From the NCBI GenBank assembly GCA_011009095.1, contig VTPC01005486.1:61065-125064 (forward strand): a DNA stretch of 64,000 nt, read 5' to 3'. Position 1 is the stretch's first letter. Every line of letters begins with the position of its first letter. The notes under the pieces are model-generated. The model did no database searches. It saw nothing but the letters and a program-made list of their open reading frames with translations, and was not told where the DNA came from. Positions 35,188-48,006 of the stretch are shown piece after piece. This DNA comes from Ignelater luminosus. Lineage: Eukaryota; Arthropoda; Insecta; Coleoptera; Elateridae. The position numbers and the translations under genes were made by a program.

Positions 35188-35538
35188 TTATAATGTTACT
35201 AAAACGTTCTTCTTAAAATTATTCATTTTGTGCACTTGAATGGCAAAACCGTCATACGAAAGCAATTCTAGCTTTACCGCTACTTTGCACCTATCACAAC
35301 AACCCAGTACTGAGTATACGATAAGTACAAGGAAAGAAGCATTTTGAAGCAGTACATTCCCAAACATTGTAAAAAGAGGCTTCAGAATGTAGATATTATT
35401 TGAATAAAACATGACGGTATACAAGGTGAAGACGTGCCAAAAAAGAGATGAGTAAAACTTATAACTAACCATTTTTGCAGACGATTGATCAATTTCTTTA
35501 CTTACAGAAGCGTTTTTGAAGAAACTGGAAGAGAACAA
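35188..35538 (-). CDS. Unidentified two-helix membrane ORF, possible receptor exon
   Basis: A 116-codon frame contains two strongly hydrophobic segments: FWHVFTLYTVMFYS at about residues 33-46, and SFLVLIVYSVLGCC at about 68-81. The second is followed by DRCKVAVKLE. Two helices followed by a cysteine- and charge-rich loop is loosely reminiscent of a gustatory-receptor exon, but I cannot match the family's C-terminal signature, and no flanking exon is evident. It could equally be a chance frame or an old transposon piece. Confidence 0.2.
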   Translation of the reverse strand: MFSSSFFKNASVSKEIDQSSAKMVSYKFYSSLFWHVFTLYTVMFYSNNIYILKPLFTMFGNVLLQNASFLVLIVYSVLGCCDRCKVAVKLELLSYDGFAIQVHKMNNFKKNVLVTL

Positions 35539-35539
35539 A

Positions 35540-37480
35540 AGAAAAAGTGTCCCGGGCAGTCCTCAAGTAGTTCACAATTTATTTAGATTGATAAATGTTA
35601 AGGCTGCATTTGTCAATAAAAAAAAGAACTATCCGTCGTTGAGCATATTTCAGTATAACAAAACATCAAAAGAGATCAGCAACAGTGTGTAGCTCCTACA
35701 AAATTACAAAGAAGCAAACTTGAATCGAAAGTAGTTATCTGTGAAACACGTCCAAACTATATAAATAAATCTTTGGCCTAGTTGTGGAAAGTAATTTTAA
35801 GTTGAGGTGTGCGCTGAGCCACTTTATATTTTGGTACCGATTTAGTGTCTGATACTGTTCCGAAGGGTGAAGAAATTGATAAGTCATGAAGTCATATTCC
35901 ACTCTGACCAAATTTGGGCCCCTGGTAACAGTTCACCTACATTACTACTGACTGAGACCGTCTTGGGTCAGGAGGAGGCCTCAGGTCACCTAAGCATCAC
36001 CACAGATTCTGGTGGACAATGACGTTACATCTACAGCTGCCACCAAACTACCCGCACTTTCTAGGATGATTTTATGATAGATCGGTAATGCAGTGGCGCA
36101 CCACGCAGATCACCAATGTATCACTGTACATGTTAATGCTTTTAAACCGATTTTTTTGAGGTTACACTGATCATCGCCGTTGAATCGGTATGCATTATCA
36201 CTGTAAAGATTGTCCAGGTCATTCTAACTACCAATTCAGAGGGTAAAGTTTTGTCATTGGTGCGCTGGTCTAACTAGATGCCTTTCCACATACCTTATTT
36301 TTGGATCACAGTTTCGAATATCTGTCTTTACGGACCTAGGCCATCTGCGTGTTCTACAACCACCATCACCGACTCTCAGACTGTTTTCAGCATTACTACC
36401 ACAACCACTTGGACATCATCCTGGGAGCTTGAGTCCGTCTACAGGAACACTACCCAACTGACTGGCAATCATATACTCACTCCAGGTCATTCAAGTATCA
36501 AGTGCGTGATCTATTCATTCAACCATCTATCTACTACCTGATCAAAATAATTAGTAATTAAAGTTTAGAGTAATTCTGAAAACTTTTGTAACATGTTAAA
36601 ACTCCAGTTACAGTTCTGGTGTTTGCCTACTTAACTAAAGAAAACCGCAAAACGTCTTAGAGAGGTTTTGCCTTTCGTCGAATTACCAGGAAGAGGATGG
36701 AGACGGTAGTGGAGGTGTCAGTATCGGTAATAAACGGTAGGTTGATTATGGTACTTGGGAAAATTGCGTTTACTGCTGAGGTAGCCCTTTGTTGAGGTTT
36801 CTGCTCTCTTCTGTCTTGATGGTGTCTTGGCTAAGAATTGCGATGCCCTCTTCAGATTCAATAGGCGGTCTATTGCGATCCGTGCTTGGACACCATATTT
36901 TAAAGAGTTTACTTACTCTCTTGGTACCAGCATTTTCTTTTACGGTTTGCTAGGTTCAGATAACTAGAGAAGAAAACGGTGCTGCAGGAGTCTTCTCGGG
37001 GTCGGTATCACGACGCGGCGGTGGGAATAAAAGTCTCAGTGCAGGGCTTACATCATTTACAATATTTAACAGTATTTACATTAAAATACTATGCAAAGCG
37101 AAATCTAAACAGGTTTGGAATACTAAAAAGACGGAGGAAAGTGTAGTAACCGGACGGGTACCTCGAGTTTGCAGTAGGATGACGGAAATTCATATTGAAG
37201 TAGAAGGTGGTAACGGTCGGTTAGAAGAGCAAGTGGTTGGTGTTCATCAACTCCAAATTTATTTCCATGAGACGCCTGCGCCGTGGTAAACCACCGTAGG
37301 TAGCGTACCTGAGGATACAATTACCTCCATGTATAGTTTTTTCAGGGAAAATAATGTAGAATGAGTCTTGTAAGAGCTTGAGACTCAACCGATTTGGTGT
37401 GTTGGTCATTCAGGGACAATTTTTTAACAAGGACTTTTGAGTAATTTACTACAAGGTTGAGCAAGTTTGATACGCTAACA
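35540..37480. other. Unassigned region between mariner relic and LINE
   Basis: Base composition is more balanced than the surroundings from about 35900 to 37320, and several short frames occur on both strands. None has a recognisable domain. It is probably an unidentified retroelement or LTR. Confidence 0.3.
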
Positions 37481-37483
37481 CTT

Positions 37484-40400
37484 TTTTTTTTACTTACTTA
37501 CTTACTTTTTCTTCTCCCACTTACCTTACGGTAATGGGGTATTGACCTACCTTGTACAAGCTTTTCTATTTCCAGCTTTCCTTTTTAATTGTGCTATGGT
37601 CTCCCCTCTTCTTCTTGCTGCTTTCCTTACATTGTCTTCTCATGTTGTTCTGGGTCTTCCTCTGTATGCTTTTCCTTCACATTTCATTTCAAACACTTTC
37701 TTTGGGTATCTCTCTTTGCCCATTCTTATTATGTGTTATTGTACTACTACTACTAGTGGTGGTTGTTCTAGTTTTTCTCGAATGCTTCTGTTTCTTATTC
37801 TATATCTTCTCGTTTTTCCCATTACCCGCTTTAAATACCTCATCTCTGCTGCTGTTATTTTTGATCGATGTTTGTCTACTATTGCCCATGATTCTACCGC
37901 ATATGATATTGGTTTGTACAGGTGCATTCTTGATTTGGTACTTAGTTCTTTTTTCCAATTATTGTATTATTTATTTGATAATATTCTTTGTTTGCTTTGC
38001 TGATTTTATTTGGTATCTCTTAATCTATTCTTCCATCTTTAGCTATGATGATCTCTAGGTATTCTATTTATTGTACATTTTGCAATTGTTTTTCGTTTAC
38101 TTGTATTCATATCTGTTCCCCTTCTTGTTGTTCTCGAGTTATTTTCATTAACTTGCTTTTGTCTACTTTTATACTCATTACTTTTTGCTTCTAGCTGATT
38201 ATTCCATTCTGCGACCTTATTATTTATTTGTCTCTCTGCTGTTGCAGAGATGATGTCATCTGCTTAAACTAACCCTTGTGTTGTTACCATAGTTAGGTTT
38301 AGGTATCCTAGGCCTTCTTTTCTAATTTAGTTTCTACATTCTTTTATTATCTGGTCCATGTGTACTACAAATAATAATCGACTTAAGCTGTCACCTTGTT
38401 TGATACCCCTTTCGATTTTAAATTTTTCTGATTTTCTCCATTTAATCTTACTATTCTTATACTATTCGTATTTATTCTTTTTATATTTCTGTTTAGTTTG
38501 GGTGTTACTCTTAGTTCTTCTAAGGCTTTCTATGCATATTTTTGTGGCACTTTGTCAAAAGCAGCTTTTACTTCTAGATATGCTATATATAGCTCTTTAT
38601 TTTTCTCTAATCTTTTTTCGATTAACGTTCTTATTGTACATATGTGGTCTTGCGTTTGTCTTTCAAGTCTGTATGCGGTTTGTCCTTAATCGTTTTTCTA
38701 ATATTTTTGAGTAGATTTTAAATGCTACCGAGGATAAGCATAATATTCTATAGTTTTCACAGTTTGTTGTTCCTCCTTTTTTATAAATGGGTACTGTAAT
38801 GTTTCTTTCCCATTCATCTAAAATTCTTTCCGTGTTCCATGCTTGCTGGAATATTCTTGTTATCCTTTCTATAATTTCTGGTCCTCCGTGCTTTAACATT
38901 TCGGCATGAATCCCTTCCTCACCAGGTGCTTTTCCACTTTTTACTTTCGGCGATGCTTTTTTATTTCGTTTTCAGTAATTTTTCTTGCATTATTAGTTAT
39001 TTATATCTTCTAACTGTATCTCCCGAATCTCATCTTCTTCATCTTTGAATTTAGCTAGGTAGAGTTCTTTCCAAGTTTTAAGAATGCTTTTTGTTTCTGT
39101 TTGTAATTTTCCCCATGAATTCTTTATTTTTATAACTTTTTGAGTTCTATTCCCCTTTAGCATTTTGACCGTATTCCAAAACTGTTTTTGGTTTGCTGTA
39201 TAATTATCTTCAATCTTTCTTCCAAATTCTTCCCAGCTATCTTTCTTGGTTTGTCTTACTGCTTTTTTGCGTCATTTCTTTTTTGTATAAATGTTGTTCT
39301 GTGTTGTTCTGTTTTTGTTTTTATGTGTGTTTTCCGTGCTTTTTTTCACCTTTACTTTGCTTTTTACTTCTTCTGTCCACCATTTCGTTCTCTTTAGCTC
39401 AGGTTTCTGTGTAACTGTCTTAGGTTCACATATTTCCTCTGCTGCTTTTGTAAATTGCTTTTTTGAAGTTTCTCCATCTATTATCTAGGTCCCATTCGTT
39501 TCCGGTGCGTTCTTCATTGTCTGCCAGATCTTCCAGTTTTTGTGTTACTTTTCTTTCGTATTTTTGCTTTTCATTTTGAAATTTCAATTCCTCTAATTTT
39601 ATTCTTCTGCATCTTCTTGTTCTGCTTCTCTCTGGTTTCTTAAAGTTTGTGTCTGCCATTACTAGTCTATGGTTTGTATTTAGTTCCGCTCCTCTTTGGA
39701 CTTTGACATCTTATATTGCACTTCGCGTATTCTTTGTATATGTTATATAGTCTATCATACTTTTGTGTCCTAATTCCTCTGCTTCATACGTGGTTTTGTG
39801 TATTTTTTATTATTGTACCAGGTGTTTCCTATTCGCAGGTTATTTATGATACAGTAGTCCAACATTTTTCTTCCGTTGTCATTTAATTCTCCTTCTATTC
39901 CGTGCTTTTCTATGCTTGCATGTCCTGTTTCTTGATTGTTTCCAATGTGAACATTCCAATCCCCCATTGCAATTATGTGTTAGTTTTTGCTTTGCAATGT
40001 TTCTATTGTTTTCCGCAGCTCTTCATAGAAGGATTCTTTATCGTCTGTTGTAGCTTTCTTGTCGGTGTATATATTTGTATTATTCCTATTCTTGAGTCGA
40101 CAGCTTTTTAATTTGTTACTTTTTCTTTCATTTTTTTGCTTGTTATAATTTCCACACCTTCTGTTGCCTCGTTTGCTCTTGGGGTACCTTTATGTAAGTT
40201 TATCATACCACTGCCGTTCTTCTTCACTTGCGAAGTCTCAATATATGTATTTTATATTTTTCCAATATTTCCACGAAATAGAAGGAGAACTAAATTCCAC
40301 GAGTTCACCCTCTTTTCCTGTTAGCGATGTTATGTTCCATATACCTAATCGTATCCTGTATCTAACCGAAGGTCGTTTCCGTTTAGACCGGCCATCTCCG

Positions 40401-40560
40401 AGGCTCCTATTTCCTCTCTGAGTCCGTTCTGCCTTGTGTGGGAGATTGGCCACTTTATCTGGCCTGGTCTTTGGTCCGCGGCTGCTTATTATGAATATTC
40501 ACAGCAATCCTGTCTCCAGGACTTTCTCTATCCGCCACTCCGAGGACACGCCCTCTAGGA
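37484..40560 (-). pseudogene. Nearly full-length decayed LINE with (AAGT)n tail
   Basis: In minus-strand order: an endonuclease start with RIRLGIWNITSLTGKEGELV (near 40340); a catalytic GDWNVHIGNNQET block (39770-39967); a basic linker (39426-39659); an RT start (38663-38899) with MLKHGGPEIIERI and ITVPIYKKGGTTNCENYR; and a C-terminal block (37736-37927) with SYAVESWAIVDK and YLKRVMGKTRRYRIRN. The 3' end carries AAGTAAGTAAGTAAGT followed by A-rich sequence, read on the minus strand. Frame breaks show it is inactive. The hydrophobic plus-strand frames here are antisense shadows. Confidence 0.85.
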
Positions 40561-40999
40561 GTAAGGTCTCCCAAGGGTTACACACTTTTCTTATTGTTTA
40601 AAAATTCTTTTACAAATAAAATTAAATAGTTGAAGTCTTGAGGGAGAATAAGAGGCAATAGCTAGAGAACAAATTTTTAGAAAACGACAAAGTAGCGCCT
40701 GAATCCATTAGGAGTGAATCTCACCTACCAAAGTCACTCACTTGATATTGACTTTTTTTCTAAGTACAGTATAACTCTTAACAATTTTATTGGGGATGCT
40801 GCTTATTGATAATACTAATTTTGGTATTATTTGTTCGTAGCTGCACTTTACGGTTTATACAAGTTTATACAAGTGGTTGCAAATTTAAAATTCATTTCTA
40901 ACTACAATAACCTGTTGTCCGTATATTTTTACTACACGCCTACAAAATTCTACGTACGCAGACCTACTTGCAGTCACAATTATCTTGGCAGCACTGTCA

Positions 41000-41000
<1 letters not shown>
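40561..41000. other. AT-rich intergenic sequence
   Basis: Nothing recognisable. Confidence 0.3.

Positions 41001-41052
<52 letters not shown>
41001..41052. repeat. (AAT)n microsatellite, interrupted by assembly gap
   Basis: About 17 AAT/TAA trinucleotides run directly into the 10-N gap at 41053-41062. The true length is therefore unknown. Confidence 0.9.
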
Positions 41053-41197
41053 NNNNNNNNNNAAAAAGGCAAGGTTTTTATTAAATATTATAATAATTCT
41101 TTATTTAGTTTTATTCAATTTTATGATGTTTACATTATCAATTTTTTAGTCATGTATATACTAACAGTGTCTGGGTCTCACTATTTAATCATCTTAT

Positions 41198-41706
41198 TTA
41201 CCCATCTTTGCTAAATCCATGTTGTAAAAAGCAGTTTTGAACTTTAACTACGGTTTGGCCATCTGTATCACCACGAACGTCTCGGCATTTATTAATAACA
41301 CCCTGTACAAAATCCTTCCAGTCAGCAAAAGTTTCATATGACTTGTATAATGGAGAGCTTTCAAGATAATCTTTACTTAATAAAAGATTTTGAAGCACAT
41401 CCCAATTAACATTCCCGTCATCACTAAGTAATCCTCTCTTCTTCCAGGCACATAACATAAAGTTATTCAAAACTGTATTGTCTTCCACTGCAGGATATGG
41501 AATATCTTGGATTGTTTTAATTGTTGTGTTTAATTTGTTTGCACATTCGAATTCTCCTGGTCCCCATCTTTCAAAAGCTAAAGCTCCAACCTTAAAAATA
41601 AGAATTTTTGAAGACGAACAGTAATAATAATAAATTTGAGTAAAGTTTATTACTTAATAAAAATGAAACTTACCAGTAACGCAGAATAAACTATAAGAAA
41701 CTTCAT
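41198..41706 (-). CDS. OBP-like secreted protein, minus-C type (copy F)
   Basis: Predicted 141-residue protein. Exon 1 (41674-41706) encodes MKFLIVYSALL. The phase-0 intron is 83 bp. Exon 2 (41590-41198) begins VGALAFERWGPGEFECANK. Ordered cysteines are in FEC, MLCAWKKRG, NKC and QNC, with GNVNWD after C3. The short C-terminal tail FLQHGFSKDG is what the broken copy at 19871 also encodes (FSQHGYKKGN), so it is probably the ancestral ending of this subfamily. No defects are seen. AATAAA-type poly(A) signals lie at about 41100-41115 on the gene strand. Confidence 0.85.
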
Positions 41707-41758
41707 GTTAGGTAGAAACTTAGAATGCAAGTAGTATTTTTCAGATTTATTGTCATTG

Positions 41759-41803
41759 TTTTATACTGCTAGATATCTTGTGATAACAGGGTTGAAAAGG
41801 TCA
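41759..41803 (-). promoter_or_regulatory. Core promoter of OBP copy F
   Basis: TATAAAA at 41759-41765, 53 bp upstream of the ATG. AGGTCA half-site at 41798-41803 on the plus strand (TTGAAAAGGTCAGGAC). Confidence 0.55.
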
Positions 41804-41833
41804 GGACTGTAAGTGAATGATCTTGCGTTGCAA

Positions 41834-42357
41834 TTAATGAAGATGGAAAACGGGGTTAACTGAATAATTGATTTTGTTATTCCTATGGTTATTCCCATTT
41901 TTATCAGCGTACAAACAGAAATTTCCAAAGTATGTAGTATAAAAACTATTTATACAAAAAAACCGTAAAGAAAATATTACATATATTTGTAAACTTGAAA
42001 TTCTATTTTTTCCCTTTGTTACTAAATATGTCACATGATATTGCGTCTGAAAATTTCTCTTTGAAGATATCAGATATTTTGTGTTAGAACTTAACATGTC
42101 TCCAATATGAATTATTTCAAGGTCATACAAAATCAATATAAATATGAATTGTTTAAAGATTTTAAGTAAGTCAAGTCTTAACTACCACAGGTGCTGCAAA
42201 AGTATTTCTGCTCGAATTGTTTTAGTAGTTTGGCTAGGAGCTCTGCTGCGCAAATCTCTAGTCTTAGTCTTCTATCTTGTATCTCGATTGATATTGCAGT
42301 ACCTAGAAGAATTACTTTAACCTTCTTTGCCTTCTATTGATTGATTATATGTGGTAG
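41834..42357. other. Intergenic sequence upstream of OBP copy F
   Basis: No recognisable gene. The part from about 42180 may be the 3' end of the Jockey LINE that follows. Confidence 0.3.
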
Positions 42358-44270
42358 TTAGGTGGAGCTGCAGGGAGCGTTGAAAGTCACCCGTAAGATT
42401 TTGTTTTGTATTACTTGAAGCTTACTGATGTGTGTCGTCGCAGCAAAGCCCCAGGTAGAGGCTGCATAAGTAATAGTTGGTCGGATGGTTGTTTTGAATA
42501 AAAGTAGTTTGTTTGTAGAGCTAAGAAAGCTCTGCCGATTGTTAACAATGGCTAAATTAGTTTTCCTAGCACAGGAATCTTTATGTTGTTTCCAAGTCAG
42601 TCGTTTGTGTAGTATCATTCCCAGGCATTTCGCTTGTTCTTTCCAGGCGACGCATCGGGCGGGTTGTGGATGAGGATTTGATCTGGTTGTGGGGGGCGTC
42701 TTGTTGTATACAGGGTGATTCCGAACTAAAGGGTATCCTTTTAATAGGTGATAAGTGAGGCTAAAAGAAGACAAAAAATGAAAAAACAAAGTGGCTCCGT
42801 GAAAACTGAAAATTTTGACAATTTTCCTAAATATTAAAAACTGAAGCCGTCTCTGGTTAGAAAAAGAAAAGTGTTTCTTGTATTGTCACCTTAAAGAGTG
42901 AAATTTAAGAAGATTTACTATGTTTTTAAACCCTTGTAGTGCAAGAACGAACATTTACCAGACATGCCTATTTTCTTGGAACTAATAGCACAATGAACAA
43001 TAAATGCCATCGTAAGCTACCCCCTGGACATTTTACAACTTTCCCTTCTTAAATCTGAAGTATGTTTAACATGCAGGATTGTTGAAATTCGTTAAAACAG
43101 TAAAAAAAATAATAACAAAATTTATGTTACGAACAATTAGACTCCAGTCTCACAAGCAACATTTTAATCCCTTATTATTATTTAGTCACATGAATAGGAA
43201 ACATTTTAAATGGCAATGGATTACACATACTGCTTGAATGAAACATGCGTATGGAAGGTACTACTATCACCTCTGTATTTAATTCAATTTAATAAATTCA
43301 ACCAATTTTTATTTATGTAGCATAATGCTTATTGCAGGTTACAGAAAAAAATCACCAAAGTAAAATTTTAATATTTTTCCGTTTGCAGATTAAAAAGTAA
43401 AAGTTCCTACTGGTTATTTATGGCATTGTAGAAACCAGAAAAACTATTATACCCGTCACATAAATAGCAAGAACTACCTGCCAATGACAAGGACAGTCAG
43501 TCAACCCCTATCGATTTTTGCTTAAGTAAAAGTAGAGAGCAGGACCGGCTTGGCCTAGCGATTAAATTTCAATCGCATTTTTCTCGGAAACTATGCAATT
43601 TTTACCTACCGTTTTTTATCGCAAATATATGTACTATCACACTGCTTTCCACCTTTAAGAGAATACCCTTTATTTCGGAATCACCCTGTATAGCACAGTA
43701 GCACTTTTTTCTGCATATATTGCGATTCTCCAAATATGGAACCAGTTGTCGATGGTTGTTGCGGCTTCCTGTAGACGCCTGGAAATCATTTGGTGGTCTC
43801 TGGAGGGGGTCCATATAACGGTATCATCTGCATATAATGCTATACGTGCCTGCTGGAGTAGGTAGATCAGATACATATATGGCGTACAGAGTTGGTGAAA
43901 GTAGGGACCCTTAGGGAACTCCAGCTGTTATTCTTTTTTTTGACGAGCGGACGGTTTGGAATTTGACGCAGAACTTATGATTTTTCAGATAGGAAGCCAG
44001 GAGTCTTTTACTGCCTTCTGAATCATTTTGTATAGGAGGGCGACTACCATACCTTGTCAAAGGCGTTTGAAACATTGAGGAAGTGGGTTTCTGTGTGGTA
44101 CCCGTCCGTAATTTGTTCAACCAGCCTGAGAATGTAATGGGTGGTGGCGTGACCGCTACGAAAACCAAATTGCTCATCTCCAGTGATTCAGCCACTTTTC
44201 CCAATGATGGTAGTAAGCTGATGGGGCGGTAGTTTTGTGGGAATAGAGGGTCTTGCAATTTTTGATTTGG
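42358..44270 (-). pseudogene. Jockey-type LINE RT relic, split by a 982-bp insertion
   Basis: On the minus strand, 43911-44258 starts with NYRPISLLPSLGKVAE, a Jockey RT hallmark. A block near 43670-43876 has QQARIALYADDTVIW, the catalytic YADD box. Past the insertion, 42358-42690 reads ECLG-type CLGMILHKRLTWKQH and RPTITYAASTWGFAA, the Jockey C-terminal region ending in NAPC. Frames are shifted in places. The insertion at 42709-43690 separates the catalytic and C-terminal blocks. Confidence 0.85.
42709..43690. mobile_element. Non-autonomous TIR element, 982 bp, TA target duplication
   Basis: The inverted ends TACAGGGTGATTCCGAA...AAAGGGTAT are nearly perfect: 42709-42738 versus the complement of 43663-43690. 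They are flanked by TA at 42707-42708 and 43691-43692. The interior has no transposase frame. The TA duplication and TACAGGGTG-like ends suggest a Tc1/mariner-related derivative. It interrupts the Jockey RT. Confidence 0.75.
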
Positions 44271-44309
44271 TGATCAGTAGGTTGACGTGGGTTTTTCCCG
44301 TGTGTGTAG

Positions 44310-47300
44310 TTACTCGGCTGTAGACTGTTGCGACCTATACTTTTTCTGAGGCATCACAAAACCTATGAAATTGTACTCACATTTCTTTCCATGTTGTACC
44401 CATCGTGGGATTGTGATTGTTGATACGAGTTGTAATTGCTTTTGGAAGTTGGACCATTGGTACACAGCTTGGTTGGTGTTTGATCGTCCTATTCTAAATC
44501 TTCTATCCAAAGTTGTTGGTTAGTTTTGCCTGTATTATGACTGGGGCCAACCAACCCAATGGATCGTATAGTTTTGATATTTCAGACAGGATGCCTCTTT
44601 TGAACAGTATAGCGGTATGGTTAGTGTGTGGTTTGAAAGTGAAGATATCTTCTTTCGGTGTCCAGTGGAGTCCTAATGACTTTTTGTATCCTTTTTCGAA
44701 AAACACTGTGGTGGTCTGGTCTGGTAGGTCTTCTGGAATACTTTCGACTATTGCTCTATTGTTGCTTGACCATTTTCGCAGTGAGAAACCTCCTTTACAA
44801 AGCATTGTTATGATTTGAGTTTAGAGGATAAGGGCCTCTTGTAGCGTGTCGGCTGCTAACAGAAAATCGTCCACGTACAGACCTCTCTTCGTAATTTTTA
44901 ACGCCTCTAGAAAGCTTTCTGCTTCATCAGTTGCTAATTGTTGGAGCATTTTGATGGTGAGGTATGGTGCTGCGGTTGTGCCATAAGTTACTGTTGTTAG
45001 ACCAAATTCTCGGATTGGCTTCGTTAGATCTATTCTCTGGAGCTGTTGATCTTCTTCACAGACTTGTATTTGGCAATACATTTTTTCTATATTGGCCGAG
45101 AATGCTATTTGGTGCGTTCTGCAGTGAAGTAGAATGTTTGAAAGCTTTGCTGTAGACGTAGTCCCATATGCATCTTATCGTCGAAGCTGTCACCATTGGA
45201 TGTCTTGGAGGACGCGCCAAATATTACTTGTAGTTTGGTGGTTGTGCCCTCTCCTTTGATTACTGCGTGGTGAAGAATTTAGTATCTCCTTTGGTTTTCT
45301 TCTTCTCTTCGGATGAGTCTCATATGTCCAATCTCTTGGTATTATTTCATAAACTGATGGTATTGTTGATCCAATTATTTGTCCTTTGTAAATATTTTCT
45401 GTTGTTGGAGCATTCTTGCTATGGTTTAGGTTTTGTGTTCTTAAATGGTAGGCGTACCGTTTCTTGGTTTCTTTGTGTTGTTTGGCTGTGGAATCTTTCA
45501 CATGCCTTTTCTTCTTCTGTTAACTCTAGTGGTTGATGGACTTCTTCCAGTTTCCAAAACGTTTTTAATTGGTTATCTTCATTGATATATGTGACCATAC
45601 TGACATTGCGAATGTTGCTATTTGTTTCTTTAGATGCTCCTGACAGAATCCAAGCGAATTTTGTGCTTTGGCTCATTATCACATTCTTGATCTTGTGTAG
45701 GCTAACCAGCTTAATTGTGCTGATTCCCTTTGCCTCTAGTATTATGTCTATTGATCCGGGTTTTGCAAATGTGGGATCGGCTAATATCCGATTGTTCTAT
45801 TTAACTATATTACTCCCTAGTAGACTCCTAGATAATGCGTGAATTCGTTTTGTTAACATCAATAGTGTTGTGTTCAGCATAAAGTTACTGGTGAACCTTA
45901 ATGCCAGTTGTGCTTCAATCTGAGTGGTGGATGTCTTGGGTTGCTCATTTCCAAGTCCCTATACTTCTGTCTTGAGATTGCTTCTTGGTAGGCCCTGTAG
46001 TTGAACTGCTTGCTCGGTGATGATCAAAGCTTAAGAGCTTGCGGCTTCAGAATTTCGTAGGTGCCATCTGTCCTCTTTGCTCGAATTAATGCTGTAGGCA
46101 ATAATACACCATCTTTTTGTCGTGCTACGTTGTTGCTCACTTGTTGGGATGGGCTTTTTCTTGGTCGACTTGCTTGATGCCTAGGTTAATCTCTATGGAG
46201 AGGGGTGTGCTGTTTTCTGTAGCAGCTTTTTCAGGCACAGAATTTCTGGCTGCTGTCGTACACTAAACGTCTGATGCAAACGTGTTTGTCTTGGACGATG
46301 CGATACCTCTGATTTAGAGGTAGGTCGAAGAATATCTCACAAAGGTTGATTGTGTGGTGCTGACTATTGCAGTATTTGCTGCGTGTTTTGTTGTTGTCTT
46401 CTATCGCTTTGTAGAAATTTTATTAAATTTTCGTAGATTTGGTCTTCGTGACAGTTTTCTAATGATTGCTCATATAGTCGATTGGTTTCTGAGTTTTATT
46501 GCCTGATGATTATGCGTACGGTAAATGGATCTATAGTTAGATTCTTGATTATTTCAAAACATTCTACTATGGTGTCGTGTAATCGCTTTCCTTTCTTAGA
46601 TGATTCTTGTTGGATGGGCAAGAAGTTCAGGATCTTGTCTAGTAACTTGGCGATGATCAGTCTTTTATTATTGTACCTAGCTAGTAGTTTCCAGGCGGTT
46701 TCGTAGTTGTCTTCAAAAATGGCTAGATGTTGGATTACTCGGTTTGATTTTCCATATACCTGCGGCTTCAAATAATGCATTCTCTTGATATTAGTTAGAT
46801 TAGGTTTGGAGTGAATTATCTCCTGAAACAGATTGTCGAAGACGGTCCATTGTTCGTAATTTCTCTGTACTCGCGGAAGCCTAATGTTGTAAGGTTTCTC
46901 TTCTTTGAGATGAGTAGACTCTGATTCTATCTTTTTTTCCAGCTCGTTGCTGATTTGATGTACTTCTTGGTCGATGGCTTTATAATAGTCTTCAATGAAG
47001 TACTCGGCTGTAAATCTATTCTTTGTTTAATTGATGAATGGCGTCCCATTAACCGTTCAATTTCTTCTGTAGTATTTGGTAGTGTGTTTGAGGTTTATCT
47101 TGTGCTAATTCGCTTTTTATGAGTGCAATAGTCTGACACAGTTGCTTGATTCTTAGTTCTGCCTTTTTAAACGCAGGTGTTGTATTTCTTCAATTTTTCC
47201 TGCCAATGTGCGATCTTAAAGGTAGTTCTCCCTCATTACTTGTTTGTGCCATCGGTTGTAATGCTGTTGCTGCTTGATCTTCCTCCTCTTCAATTTTGTT

Positions 47301-47760
47301 CGCGTGCTTCATAATATACTTCTTAGAGATTTCATATACTCTTTTTAATTCTTCGTAGTAGTTGGAGAAGTAGTCGTGGCTCAGTATATTCAGCTCAATG
47401 ATCTGCGTGTTTTGTTTTCTCTGTTTTCTGCCAATACCTGCTTGACGTAGTAAAGCGAGTTTGGAAGTATACTTTTGTCTTCCTTGTTGATAAATCTTTT
47501 TTTTATATTGGTGTATAGTTTTGTGATAGGCTGCCCAGATTCTTCCTGCTTCTTGCAGTGCGTATTGACTTGTTCCCACTTGATAACTTCTGGTTGGAGC
47601 TACTTGATGTGGTCAAGTGACTACTGATTCGACTGCTGCAATAATTGAGTCTTCTGGATGGACTCAGGCAAAAATAGTTACCGGAGCTGTTTAATTCTTA
47701 CCTGCATCCCGAGACCCTTGTGTAGGTATTGGTTGTGTGCGCTCAAGAAATGAAAGGCCT
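44310..47760 (-). pseudogene. Second BEL/Pao retrotransposon relic, gag to RT
   Basis: Gag pieces in minus-strand order: 47190-47579 (basic N-terminal region) and 46496-46780 (NRVIQHLAIFEDNYETAWKL, the DUF1759-type body). Pol pieces: 44821-45081 with TYGTTAAPYLTIKMLQQLA and LYVDDFLLAAD (YVDD catalytic box), then 44503-44805 with FSLRKWSSN and SEISKLYDPLGWLAPVIIQA. Then 44310-44510. Between these, 45190-45682 and other stretches contain frameshifted protease-region text. Wording differs from the element at 1-2184, so the two are separate families or lineages. No LTRs identified. Confidence 0.85.
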
Positions 47761-48006
47761 CTTAGAAACTTTTCATTTCTCTTAGACACTTGAATAAAAA
47801 GAATAAAAACAAAATTGCCTGATAAGTGTTTTAATCTTTGTAGAAATTTGCAAAAGTAAACAGTAAACACATTCTAATTAAAAATGCTGAGTTAGTCTAA
47901 GTAAATCTAAATAAACTTGATGCATCATGATGGTACAAATGCGGTACAATTGAGCATAACAGACTTATCGATTAATAAACTAAAGCCTAACTACTTTCAC
48001 TCTAAT

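Noticed and set aside
37542-40421. Many hydrophobic plus-strand open frames (for example 37552-38058, 39188-39488)
   Set aside because: They are antisense to the minus-strand LINE; their Leu/Phe/Cys-rich wording comes from reading an A-rich coding strand backwards.
44513-46706. Plus-strand frames across the second BEL/Pao relic
   Set aside because: Antisense to recognised gag and RT blocks.
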